64,000 nucleotides of DNA from Gloeocapsopsis dulcis. GTDB lineage: Bacteria; Cyanobacteriota; Cyanobacteriia; Cyanobacteriales; Chroococcidiopsidaceae. The DNA is taken from NCBI RefSeq assembly GCF_032163395.1, contig NZ_CP119968.1:1535501-1599500 (forward strand). Reading direction: 5' to 3'. The position numbers and the translations under genes were made by a program. Below the pieces are notes generated by a model. The model ran no database searches. It worked only from the letters and a program-made list of their open reading frames with translations, and was not told the DNA's origin. Of this stretch, positions 38,121 to 46,834 are shown piece by piece (the first letter of the stretch is position 1; each line of letters opens with the position of its first letter).

Positions 38121-41100
38121 ATGGGACAAAAATTATCAGAGTTTTCATTAGCACAGCTAAGTCAACTCTTTACCCAAATCGGGCAACCGCTTTCTGAACG
38201 GGAACTTTTTAGCTGTTATCAGCAAGCTGAAATTATCCAACCAAATGCAGGCAAGAAATTTTGGTCTACCGCAGATGCGCAGCGCGGAATTTATTTAGTT
38301 CTTGCAGGCAAAGCTCGACTTCTTGATAGCAGCGATAATCTAATAACTTCGTTAGAGACAGGTTCGGTATTTGGTGAAGTAACGCTGTTTGCTCCAAAGC
38401 AATTTCAACCTTATGCTGTAAGAGCATCTGTTAACTTAAAGCTTTGTTATCTTAATTATGAATGCTTGCAAACTTTGATCGCAAGTCATCCAGAAATTCG
38501 CGATCGCTTATACCAACAAGCAGTACTCCGAGACTTATTACTGTTGTGTCGTCAAAGTAGCTTTTTTAACAATGCTGCTGTAGACGGGTTAATGCAGATG
38601 TTACCATTGCTAGAGCAACATATATGTAGTCATCAAATTCCTGCTGCTTTAATAGATTCACGGTTATGGTTAGTACGGCGCGGAGAACTCGTGCATTCTT
38701 CAGGGGACAACCTAAGTGCGGGTGATATATACTTCCCAAAAGCGTCTCAAGTTAATAACTGGCAAGCAACTGCATCAACTGAGTTGTATGTTCTCCCCAA
38801 TGCACATTGGCAAACTGCACTCCAGTACGTGCAACAGTTAGCGACTACAACAAATGCACCACGAGTCACGGCTGTAGAACCAGAACGCATCTCATTTACC
38901 GAAGTTGCGGTTGAACGCAAAAATCAGGTCAAAATCAACCAAGCTTACTTTCCTCGTCCTACAGTAAAAGTTGGTCAATGGTGGCAGCAATTTACGCGAC
39001 GTTATCCTTTTTTTGCGCAACAAAGTACCGCTGATTGTGGTGCAGCTTGTCTGGTGATGATTGGGCGTTATTGGGGAAAACGCTTTAGTGTTAATCGGTT
39101 ACGTGATATTGCTAATGTTGACCGCAATGGGGCATCGTTACGGGGATTAGCAGCAGCAGCAGAAAGCCTTGGGTTTACGACTCGACCAGTAAAAGCTAGC
39201 TTTAACAAACTAGCCGAACAAACTTTACCTGCGATCGCCCATTGGGAAGGAAGACACTATGTTGTTGTCTACGAAGTTACTCCTAAGCGGGTTGTAATTG
39301 CTGATCCAGCCACGGGTCAAAGAACGCTGAGTCCAGCAGCATTTAAGGCAAGTTGGACAGGTTACACCTTATTATTGCAGCCTACCGCCCTACTTAATAA
39401 AACAAAAGACACAACGCAAACGTGGTGGCAGTTTATTGAGTTAATCAAACCTCACACATTAGTTTTGCTAGAGGTACTGATTGCTTCTCTCCTACTACAG
39501 GTTTTTGGGCTAGTTACGCCACTACTAACTCAGCTGCTACTCGACCGAGTGGTAGTGCAACGCAGTACTCTAACTTTAACTGCTATAGGAGCGGGTTTGC
39601 TGATTTTTGGTTTATTCCGAGTGGCAATGATTGGTTTGCGGCAATATTTATTAGACCACACGGCACACCGGATTGATTTAGCGTTAATTGTTGGTTTTAT
39701 CAAGCATACTTTTCGCTTACCACTCAGTTTTTTTGAGTCTCGCTATGTTGGCGATATTATCTCGCGCGTTCAAGAAAATTATAAAATTCAGCAATTTCTT
39801 ACAGGTGAAGCACTTTCCATATTTCTCGATCTCCTGACAGTATTTGTCTATGCAGGACTGATGTTTTGGTACAGCTGGCAAATGGCACTCCTTGTCTTAG
39901 TTGTTGTACCACCATTTTTCTTGTTGGCATTAATTGCTACGCCCTTCTTTCGCCGCATTTCCAAAGAAATTTTTAATTCCCTTGCCGAACAAAACAGTTA
40001 CTTAATTGAAGCACTCACAGGCATTCGGACAATTAAATCAATGGCAGTTGAGCAGACGGTGCGTTGGCATTGGGAAGAACTTCTGAATAAGTCTGTACGT
40101 ACTTCTTTTTCTGGACAAGTTATTGATAACAGTTTTTTGGTATTTAGCTCAACAATCGAAGCGCTAGCCACCACCGCATTGCTTTGGTTTGGGGCATGGC
40201 AGGTAATTCAAAACCAACTGACTATTGGGCAATTAGTTGCTTTCAATATGCTGTTGAGTAATGTTATTAATCCTTTTCAACGTTTAACAGTTTTGTGGAA
40301 TCAACTACAAGAAGTGATTATTGCAGTTGAGCGAATTAATGACGTGATTGAAACTCAACCAGAAGAAGATTTACAAAATCAACCACGGCAATTATTACCA
40401 CCGTTACAAGGTCACATTCGCTTTGAACAAGTGACATTTCGTTACCATCCCGAAAGCGAGGTCAACACGTTAGAGAATATTAGCTTTGAGGTAAAACCAG
40501 GAGAAACTGTAGCGCTTGTTGGTCGTAGTGGTTCTGGTAAAACAACAATTTCTAAGTTAGTTTTAGGGCTTTATCCACCCACAGAAGGCAAGATTTTGAT
40601 CGATGGTTACGATATTACAACTGTAGCTTTGCGATCGCTTCGCCAGCAGATCGGTGTTGTCGATCAAGATACTTTTCTCTTTGGCGGGACGATTTGGGAA
40701 AATATTAGCCTTGGTTATCCTGAAGCGTCTTCAGACGATGTTCACCAAGCAGCCAAACTTGCAGGTGCCGATCAGTTTATTCAACAACTCCCAATGGGTT
40801 ATGAAACTCAAATTGGTGAAGGCGGTGGAATGCTATCTGGAGGACAACGCCAAAGAATCGCGATCTCTCGTGCTTTTCTTGGCAATCCCCACTTGCTTGT
40901 TCTTGATGAAGCAACTAGTCATCTCGATGCCGAATCTGAGCGAATTATTCAAAATAACCTTACTACACTCCTACAAGGACGCACAACGCTGATCATTGCT
41001 CATCGTCTTTCTACCGTACGCCAAGCCAACAAGATTTTAGTCTTAGATCGAGGAGTATTAGTTGAAAGTGGTACGCATGAAGAATTAATGGCAAAACGCG

Positions 41101-41150
41101 GTCAATATTTCTACCTCAATCAGCAACAAATTACAGGAATTGCTTCGTAG
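38121..41150 (+). CDS. Peptidase-containing ABC exporter with N-terminal cyclic-nucleotide-binding domain (HetC-like PCAT)
   Basis: The 1009-residue protein has an N-terminal cNMP-binding-type beta-roll (about 40-150, GSVFGEVTLF). A C39 peptidase follows (QQSTADCGAACL, Cys306; His in HWEGRHYVVVYEV; Asp in IADPATG). Six membrane helices span about 435-740. The ATPase has Walker A GRSGSGKTT (801-809), signature LSGGQRQR (905-912), Walker B LLVLDEATS and H-loop AHRLST. C39 domains cut double-glycine leaders during export, matching the three GG precursors on the convergent strand. Ordinary PCATs are about 700 residues; the N-terminal extension is as in HetC. It pairs with the HlyD-type adaptor that follows. 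Confidence 0.93.
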   Translation: MGQKLSEFSLAQLSQLFTQIGQPLSERELFSCYQQAEIIQPNAGKKFWSTADAQRGIYLVLAGKARLLDSSDNLITSLETGSVFGEVTLFAPKQFQPYAVRASVNLKLCYLNYECLQTLIASHPEIRDRLYQQAVLRDLLLLCRQSSFFNNAAVDGLMQMLPLLEQHICSHQIPAALIDSRLWLVRRGELVHSSGDNLSAGDIYFPKASQVNNWQATASTELYVLPNAHWQTALQYVQQLATTTNAPRVTAVEPERISFTEVAVERKNQVKINQAYFPRPTVKVGQWWQQFTRRYPFFAQQSTADCGAACLVMIGRYWGKRFSVNRLRDIANVDRNGASLRGLAAAAESLGFTTRPVKASFNKLAEQTLPAIAHWEGRHYVVVYEVTPKRVVIADPATGQRTLSPAAFKASWTGYTLLLQPTALLNKTKDTTQTWWQFIELIKPHTLVLLEVLIASLLLQVFGLVTPLLTQLLLDRVVVQRSTLTLTAIGAGLLIFGLFRVAMIGLRQYLLDHTAHRIDLALIVGFIKHTFRLPLSFFESRYVGDIISRVQENYKIQQFLTGEALSIFLDLLTVFVYAGLMFWYSWQMALLVLVVVPPFFLLALIATPFFRRISKEIFNSLAEQNSYLIEALTGIRTIKSMAVEQTVRWHWEELLNKSVRTSFSGQVIDNSFLVFSSTIEALATTALLWFGAWQVIQNQLTIGQLVAFNMLLSNVINPFQRLTVLWNQLQEVIIAVERINDVIETQPEEDLQNQPRQLLPPLQGHIRFEQVTFRYHPESEVNTLENISFEVKPGETVALVGRSGSGKTTISKLVLGLYPPTEGKILIDGYDITTVALRSLRQQIGVVDQDTFLFGGTIWENISLGYPEASSDDVHQAAKLAGADQFIQQLPMGYETQIGEGGGMLSGGQRQRIAISRAFLGNPHLLVLDEATSHLDAESERIIQNNLTTLLQGRTTLIIAHRLSTVRQANKILVLDRGVLVESGTHEELMAKRGQYFYLNQQQITGIAS

Positions 41151-41335
41151 TTTTGCATTTAATATTTCTGCAATTAAAACCCCATTTAGTATTGAATCTT
41201 GTTCGTTACCCGTAATACAAAGCGATTATTGGTTAGACAAAATAATTACCTATTACCGCTTTGCACAGTTATGAATTACGAATGGAGTTAACTTAAAACT
41301 CAGAACTCAAAACTCAAAACTATTAATTATTACCA

Positions 41336-42628
41336 ATGCCTACCCAAAGTGAAAATTGGTCTTATCCTACTCAAGAATTACTCAATACCTTACCAAGAGT
41401 TTGGACGCGAGGATTACTTTATTTCTTGTTAATGTTTGCTATCATTCTTTTACCTTGGACAATGCTAGCTAAAGTTGATGAAACTGGTAGCGCTAGAGGA
41501 CGTCTAGAACCTAAAGGAAAAATGGTAAGACTTGATATCCCTGTTGGCGGTACAGTTGCGGCAATTAATGTTGAAGAGGGTCAAATAGTTAAAGCTGGAC
41601 AAAGTTTATTAGTACTAGACTCTGAGGCAATTCTAACCGAACTTCAAGAAGCAAGAGCAAAACTAGAAGGACAGCAAAATCGTTTACCACAACTGGAACT
41701 GATAAAAAATCAGCTAGCAATTAGTATCCGCACGCAAAGATTACAAAACCAAGCACAAGCCTCAGCACAACTCGCAGAAACACATCAAATTCGCCAACAG
41801 CAGAGTTTTAATCAAGTTGCTGCAGAAGCCGCACAACAACTATTGAGTAAAGACCAAGATACAGTACAACGCTATCGGCGACTCCAAAAAGAAGGCATCG
41901 TTTCTGGAGTACAAGTAGATATGGCAGAACGCACCATGATCGAGAATCAGCAGCGTTTAAAAAAAGCAGAATCAGATATTCAACAAGCGCAAGCTGAACT
42001 TGAAAAACAGCAGAGTACTTATGAAAGTAATTTACGTGCTGGTGAATTAGCAATTTTGGATAGTGAAAGGCAAATCAAGGAAATTCAAACACAAATCATC
42101 GATTTGCAAGCTGATATTGCCCAAACAAAAAATCAAATTTCATCTTTACTGTTACGACTTCAACAGCACATCTTACACGCACCGATTGATGGCATCATTT
42201 TTCAGTTACCTATTCAACGCGCAGGTGCTGTAGTACAAACAGGACAAACGATCGCTCAAATTGCGCCAAATGGTACTACTCTTATCCTCAAAGCTGAAAT
42301 GTCTAGTCAACAAAGTGGTTTTCTTCGCCCTGGATTGCCAGTCAAAATCAAATTTGATGCTTATCCTTTTCAAGATTATGGAATAGTACCTGGGTTTTTA
42401 ACTTGGGTATCACCGGATTCTCAAACTAAAGAAACAATTCAAGGTCAGGTGGATACATACAAACTAGAAGTTACAATTCCTCAGCCTTATATTCAAACAA
42501 CACATAAACGTATTTCTCTCACTCCAGGTCAGACAGCAACTGCTGAGGTCATCATTCGACAGCGCCGAGTTATAGACTTTATTCTCGATCCTTTCAAGAA
42601 ATTACAAGTAGGTGGTTTAGAACTCTAA
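41336..42628 (+). CDS. HlyD-family membrane fusion protein (peptide exporter adaptor)
   Basis: The 430-residue protein has one N-terminal membrane helix (about 27-46), a split lipoyl-like domain (GRLEPKGKMVRLDIPVGGTVAAINVEEGQIVKAGQ at 55-90, completed by HAPIDGIIFQLPIQRAGAVVQTGQ), a long coiled-coil hairpin (about 103-280), and the C-terminal beta-barrel with ISLTPGQTATAEVIIRQRR. It would bridge the ABC exporter and an outer-membrane channel such as TolC, which is not in this window. It lies 185 nt downstream of the exporter gene in the same direction. AAAACTC repeats precede its start (about 41294-41320). Confidence 0.92.
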   Translation: MPTQSENWSYPTQELLNTLPRVWTRGLLYFLLMFAIILLPWTMLAKVDETGSARGRLEPKGKMVRLDIPVGGTVAAINVEEGQIVKAGQSLLVLDSEAILTELQEARAKLEGQQNRLPQLELIKNQLAISIRTQRLQNQAQASAQLAETHQIRQQQSFNQVAAEAAQQLLSKDQDTVQRYRRLQKEGIVSGVQVDMAERTMIENQQRLKKAESDIQQAQAELEKQQSTYESNLRAGELAILDSERQIKEIQTQIIDLQADIAQTKNQISSLLLRLQQHILHAPIDGIIFQLPIQRAGAVVQTGQTIAQIAPNGTTLILKAEMSSQQSGFLRPGLPVKIKFDAYPFQDYGIVPGFLTWVSPDSQTKETIQGQVDTYKLEVTIPQPYIQTTHKRISLTPGQTATAEVIIRQRRVIDFILDPFKKLQVGGLEL

Positions 42629-42773
42629 AAAGTCATTTTTAGGCAATCAAAATATCACAATTCTGTAGTGTATTTTAGAATTGTATGTTTATTGTTTTAA
42701 ATATATTGACCTAAGTATTAAACGCAAAAATGCTTGTTCAAATAAAAAAAATATTAAGTTTAAGGTCTAAATT

Positions 42774-43526
42774 ATGTTGAATTTAATTAACATTAATTCT
42801 AGCAATATCATTCATGAAATCAAGCTCACATGTCAACTTCCTTCGCTTATTGAAGGAATTATAAATCGGAAAATCATTGCTAAAATTGCAGCAGAAAAAG
42901 GTATTACAGCTACGCAAGAAGAGTTACAGCAAGGAGCAGACAACCTTCGGATTATAAATCATCTTCATCATGCCGAAGATACTTGGAAATGGCTAGAAAA
43001 ACATCATCTGTCTGTGGATGATTTTGAAGAAATAGTTTATTCAAATGTTATTTCTGCAAAACTAGCTCAACATTTATTTGCAGATAGTATTGAACCTTTT
43101 TTTGTTGAGCATCAACTTGATTATGCTGGCGTTGTATTCTATGAAGTTATCTTAAACGATCAAGATTTGGCATTAGAACTGTTCTATGCAATTACCGAAA
43201 AAGAGATAAGTTTTGCTGAGGTTGCTAGTCAGTATATAGAAGATCCTGAATTACGGCGTTGTGGTGGATATCGAGGAATTCTACATAGGAAAGATCTCAA
43301 ACCTGAGATTTCTGCTGCAGTATTTGCCGCAACTCCACCACAACTTCTCAAACCAATTGTTGCCTCAAAAGGGGTTCATCTGATCTTCGTTGAGGAAATT
43401 ATTCAACCTCAATTAGACGATGAACTACGTTATCAACTTCTTTCTGATTTATTTTCTGAATGGCTCAAGCAACAAATTGCAAAGTCAGAAGTTAATGTTC
43501 AGATAGAAAGTACTGTGTCTGTGTAA
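42774..43526 (+). CDS. Parvulin-type (PpiC/SurA-like) peptidylprolyl isomerase homologue, cytosolic
   Basis: The 250-residue protein has an N-terminal helical SurA-like chaperone part (about 20-105: ITATQEELQQGADNLRIINHL) and a parvulin domain (about 125-225) with AEVASQYIEDPELRRCGGYRGILHRKDLKPEISAAVF, the usual order SPS/GGDLGWF replaced in part. It has no signal peptide, unlike SurA or PrsA, so it should act in the cytosol. Such proteins accompany double-glycine peptide exporters in cyanobacteria. A role in keeping precursors unfolded or presenting them to enzymes is plausible. It converges on precursor 1 with a 22-nt gap. Confidence 0.8.
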   Translation: MLNLININSSNIIHEIKLTCQLPSLIEGIINRKIIAKIAAEKGITATQEELQQGADNLRIINHLHHAEDTWKWLEKHHLSVDDFEEIVYSNVISAKLAQHLFADSIEPFFVEHQLDYAGVVFYEVILNDQDLALELFYAITEKEISFAEVASQYIEDPELRRCGGYRGILHRKDLKPEISAAVFAATPPQLLKPIVASKGVHLIFVEEIIQPQLDDELRYQLLSDLFSEWLKQQIAKSEVNVQIESTVSV

Positions 43527-43548
43527 TCGCAATTGATTTGATGTGGCT

Positions 43549-43839
43549 TTAGCATCTAATACTAATGATGGTTTTGTGAGTATGCGAGATTCCATAATTT
43601 TTAACACCTTTGGTTTTTACTCGAACTGATTTAGTGATCGCGGAAACAACTCGCGTTTTGACTACGGTTTCTAGCACTAAGTTACTGGTGGTTGGCATGA
43701 AGTCATCTGTGATAAAACTGAACCAACCACCTGTAATATTTTCTATCTCGCGATCGCTTAATTCATTCAAAAAATTTTCAGCGTCCTGGAATAGCTCTAA
43801 ACCAGTAACAGATAAATCAGAGATTTTTAGACAAGACAT
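43549..43839 (-). CDS. Double-glycine RiPP precursor peptide 1
   Basis: The 96-residue frame starts at ATG 43839, chosen over an upstream in-frame start because AGGAG lies 8 nt ahead of it and the leader then aligns with the other two precursors. The leader is 38 residues: LKISDLSVTGLELFQDAENF, then LNELSDREIENITGG. The 58-residue core begins WFSFITDD and is Val/Thr/Ser/Lys-rich, with one Cys at the very end. It lies downstream of the second parvulin gene in the minus-strand operon. C39-type cleavage after GG by the linked exporter is predicted. Confidence 0.85.
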   Translation of the reverse strand: MSCLKISDLSVTGLELFQDAENFLNELSDREIENITGGWFSFITDDFMPTTSNLVLETVVKTRVVSAITKSVRVKTKGVKNYGISHTHKTIISIRC

Positions 43840-43883
43840 TTGACGCACTCCTAAACAATTATTACAAACAAACATGAAGTCCC

Positions 43884-43926
43884 ACTAAAGTCGGGGCTAC
43901 TCAAGCAAAGTGTACCTTCGTACACT
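43884..43926 (-). repeat. Intercistronic hairpin and degenerate copy of the dispersed repeat
   Basis: AGTGTAC-cttc-GTACACT (43909-43926) is a perfect 7-bp hairpin between the second parvulin gene and precursor 1. The adjacent minus-strand GAGTAGCCCCGACTTTAGT (about 43884-43902) resembles the GGGTAGCCCCGA core of the 52-bp repeat. The element could uncouple precursor 1 expression from the enzymes. Confidence 0.6.
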
Positions 43927-43948
43927 AAGACAAGACTTTTAAACGAAT

Positions 43949-44710
43949 TCATTCACTAAGCATTCTCGCTTTACTGTTTTCCTGAATCCAGAATTCAAAC
44001 AAGGTATCTAAAATTTGCTCTCTCACAGTTTCACTGAGTTCTGGAGGAAATCTTTTTTCAACTCGGAGAATGTGATAGCCGAGTTTTGTGTGAATGGGTC
44101 CGATAATTTCACCTTCTTTGACTGCAGCGATCGCCTGGACAATTTCTGGTAGCAATTCACTCAAAAAGCGCACTCCAGTAAACCCGCCGTTTTCTTGCGA
44201 CTGTTTACCCTTTGAATATTCCAATGCCAAAGCACAGAAAGACCCTTGTTCCTCGCGTAGTGCCTTAGCTAGTTTCATCGCATCAGTAAAATCAAGTACA
44301 AGAATTTGTGAAAGTGCAACTCGCTGATATTCCTCTCGATTTTGCAAGTAATAACTATCGACAACTTCTCCAAACAGATATGCTTTCAACTTCTGCGCCA
44401 GCAGCCTAGCCTTGATTCCTTCAGACCAATCTTCGACACTTACCCGCTGATGCGCAAGCCATGCATACGTTTCTGCAACTCCTAGTATTTTGTGTTCGGT
44501 GCGAAAAGCATCACCAGCAGCTTGCCATTCTTCATCCGACACGGTAATTTCGCATTGTTCGCAAAGCTGTAAAATCAGGGCATCGCGTTCAGCTAAGGTA
44601 GCAACTTCAGCAAATTTATAAGAACGGCGGAGGTAAGTTACAATCTCTGCATCGGTTGCAGGAGAAATTGTTGGTAGAACTGGTTGTTCGATTTCTAAAG
44701 TTTCCGACAT
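43949..44710 (-). CDS. Second parvulin-type peptidylprolyl isomerase homologue, cytosolic
   Basis: The 253-residue protein has a helical N-terminal part (ERDALILQLCEQCEITVSDEEW, the EL-type substrate-binding region) and a parvulin domain with LSQILVLDFTDAMKLAKALREE, FCALALEYSKGKQSQENGGFTGV, LPEIVQAIAAVKEGEIIGPI and GYHILRVEKR. This copy has the more typical parvulin motifs of the two in the cluster. It has no export signal. Its position directly after the aldo/keto reductase gene (18-nt gap) places it in the modification operon. Confidence 0.83.
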   Translation of the reverse strand: MSETLEIEQPVLPTISPATDAEIVTYLRRSYKFAEVATLAERDALILQLCEQCEITVSDEEWQAAGDAFRTEHKILGVAETYAWLAHQRVSVEDWSEGIKARLLAQKLKAYLFGEVVDSYYLQNREEYQRVALSQILVLDFTDAMKLAKALREEQGSFCALALEYSKGKQSQENGGFTGVRFLSELLPEIVQAIAAVKEGEIIGPIHTKLGYHILRVEKRFPPELSETVREQILDTLFEFWIQENSKARMLSE

Positions 44711-44728
44711 AGCTCTAACTCAATAAAT

Positions 44729-45748
44729 TTACAAAGCTGCTGGGAGTGGTGGTTGATACCAGCGTTCAGCAGGAACATCTTGCACTTTGACTCGATTGCG
44801 ATGCAAATCACCATACAGTGCAAGATAGTCGAGTTCTGCAGCTGAGAGCTTACCTCGTTGCACATTGGCGATCGCTGCATCAACTTCTTCTCGCCGTGTT
44901 AATCCTGTCAAACAGACATCAACACAGTTTTGGCTAAGTGAATAACGATACAAATCAGGAACCGTCGGTCGCCAGCACCCTGGCGGGAGATTAACAGGCG
45001 AATCTCCCAGAAAATTGTGCATTCCAGCCGATTTAAAAGTGACAATTCCTGAACGCTGTGAGTCTTGAGGATCTAGTTGGGTAAAAACCTCTTGTTGGGC
45101 GGTACGGTGGGCGATATTATGCCGTACCATCACCACATCTAACAACGGATTGTTGAGCCATTGACGCGCTAGATGATGATCGTGAAAAGAAGCACCAATA
45201 TAGCGAACTGCACCCATTTTCTTGAGGCGCTCTGAGGTACTAAATATTCTTTCCATGGTACGCTGACATACGGTATTGGGGCCGCGAATATCATTAGAAG
45301 CACTCAAGCAGTTCTGCAAATCACCTGCATTATCTGCACCGATCCAACCCCAAAAAAAGATATCAATATAGTCAATCCCCAAATCAACAAACTGATCGTA
45401 AAGCGAAGAGAAAATGGCATCCGGAGTCTTGACAATGTAAGATACCGTTGCGAGTACCACTTGCTCGCGCACTGCGGATTTGCGTCCGCACAGTTGACGT
45501 AGCGCCCCTGCCATTGAACTGTAAAGATAGTGGTGGAGATCGCTAGAGTAGAAAAAGAAATTGATTCCCTGGTCAAACGCATAAAGCGTATCTTCGCTCG
45601 AAATCTGTCCGCCACCTCCCAAGCCCAGACAACTCACACTTAAGTTTGTGCGACCAAGGGGACGATAAAAAGGCAAATCAGAATTAGGAAATTGCTTCCT
45701 GACAGGAATAACATCATCTGTGGGTGCGGTGAGATCGGTAATCTTCAT
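44729..45748 (-). CDS. Aldo/keto reductase-like protein with altered catalytic tetrad
   Basis: The 339-residue protein has the AKR fold plan: GRTNLSVSCLGLGGGGQI at the N-terminus, FDQGINFFFYSSDLHHYLYS, VVLATVSYIVK, LGIDYIDIFFWGW, and the late LTGLTRREEVDAAIANV. In active AKRs these read GINFFDTA...Y, LATK and DLYQLH. Here Asp is Phe, the Lys position is Val and the His position is Trp or Gly. The usual Asp-Tyr-Lys-His tetrad is largely absent. Its ATG overlaps the HopA1-like stop codon by 4 nt (ATGA). It may be a repurposed or scaffolding member of the peptide-modifying machinery. Confidence 0.75.
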   Translation of the reverse strand: MKITDLTAPTDDVIPVRKQFPNSDLPFYRPLGRTNLSVSCLGLGGGGQISSEDTLYAFDQGINFFFYSSDLHHYLYSSMAGALRQLCGRKSAVREQVVLATVSYIVKTPDAIFSSLYDQFVDLGIDYIDIFFWGWIGADNAGDLQNCLSASNDIRGPNTVCQRTMERIFSTSERLKKMGAVRYIGASFHDHHLARQWLNNPLLDVVMVRHNIAHRTAQQEVFTQLDPQDSQRSGIVTFKSAGMHNFLGDSPVNLPPGCWRPTVPDLYRYSLSQNCVDVCLTGLTRREEVDAAIANVQRGKLSAAELDYLALYGDLHRNRVKVQDVPAERWYQPPLPAAL

Positions 45749-46821
45749 AACTGTAGCGGAGTGTAAATGTCTTCGGAATCCGCATTGAGGTAAGAACGAT
45801 TCAGTTCCAACCCTAACGAGGAAAATTGTTGCAAAATTGCTACCATGCGCTTTTGGGGAGATTCATCATTGTCTTCTCTCGCTTCTAGCAAGCCACTCGC
45901 AACAATTTGGCAGCGATTCATGCCAAAACTTTCTTGTTCAGCAAATTTGAGATCGGGTTCTTCGGCTAGGGCGAGTCCTGGTGCAAGAAACTTGGTAAAT
46001 AGTGGCACTTGTGTGCGAAAGTGCGCTTGGTGTTCAGCATAAACTTGCTGTAGCACCCGTTGGATAGCTGTGTAGTGACTTTTCGCAAAATACAGCACCC
46101 CCGCGTCGTAGCGCTTGTAGTACGCAGGATCGTAGAGAACCTTGAATAGAAAAGGTAGGGCAATTTCATTAAGTTGGCGCGTTAAGCTATTCATGACAGC
46201 AACCGCACCTTCTGGGCTGAGATTGAAATAGATCCGTGTCAGTTGCTCCTCATCACTGGGAGGACCTGCGTTACCTACCGCCATGTAGAAACCGTTTTGT
46301 ACCCGATTGCGAGGTAGACGAATGGCGATTTCCTCATTAACTAATGGCACGACTTCGGGTTGCAGATGGCGATCGTCCACCCACAAAGTTAAGCCACCTT
46401 TAGCGACAACGAAGCTATCATCATCCTGTCTTAATACAAACCAACCAGGATCAAAATAGCCGTCACCGCTGTTATTTTCGTGCAATCGCTCATAGAATAT
46501 GAAGTCTACACCCAAAAAAGTATTATTTTCACGATATTGTGGTGGTTTACTCTCCTCAGTAGGTGCTAGCATTGCTTGCAGAAAACCATTGTAGTAAATG
46601 CCATAGAGAAAATTTTGGAGCTGCAAATTGAGATATTTCACCTGCAGGCTATGCGGTAATCGCTCGAACCTGTCTATGGCTTCAGTAGGAAGTTGTAAGG
46701 GTTTGTAATTTGGATGGCGAATACAAAAGTTAGATTCGATATGAATATTGTTAACAATATCTTGTAAGGAAGTTTGTAGTCGCTCGTCTACTAGTTGATG
46801 CAGCGAATCCAACAACAGCAT
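45745..46821 (-). CDS. HopA1-family protein, candidate phospho-Ser/Thr lyase of the RiPP system
   Basis: The 358-residue protein carries the features I associate with the HopA1 family (PF17914): DPGWFVLRQDDDSFVVAKGGLTLWV, IAIRLPRNRVQNGFYMAVGNAG, and RIYFNLSPEGAVAVMNSLTRQLNEIALPFLFKVLYDP followed by DAGVLYFAK. In class V lanthipeptide clusters a HopA1-domain protein works with an APH-like kinase to dehydrate Ser/Thr, the kinase phosphorylating and the HopA1-like protein eliminating phosphate. It lies 13 nt after such a kinase gene here. Function is inferred from the pairing; no member in cyanobacteria has been characterised to my knowledge. Confidence 0.78.
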   Translation of the reverse strand: MLLLDSLHQLVDERLQTSLQDIVNNIHIESNFCIRHPNYKPLQLPTEAIDRFERLPHSLQVKYLNLQLQNFLYGIYYNGFLQAMLAPTEESKPPQYRENNTFLGVDFIFYERLHENNSGDGYFDPGWFVLRQDDDSFVVAKGGLTLWVDDRHLQPEVVPLVNEEIAIRLPRNRVQNGFYMAVGNAGPPSDEEQLTRIYFNLSPEGAVAVMNSLTRQLNEIALPFLFKVLYDPAYYKRYDAGVLYFAKSHYTAIQRVLQQVYAEHQAHFRTQVPLFTKFLAPGLALAEEPDLKFAEQESFGMNRCQIVASGLLEAREDNDESPQKRMVAILQQFSSLGLELNRSYLNADSEDIYTPLQL

Positions 46822-46834
46822 AATGTGCCTACAA

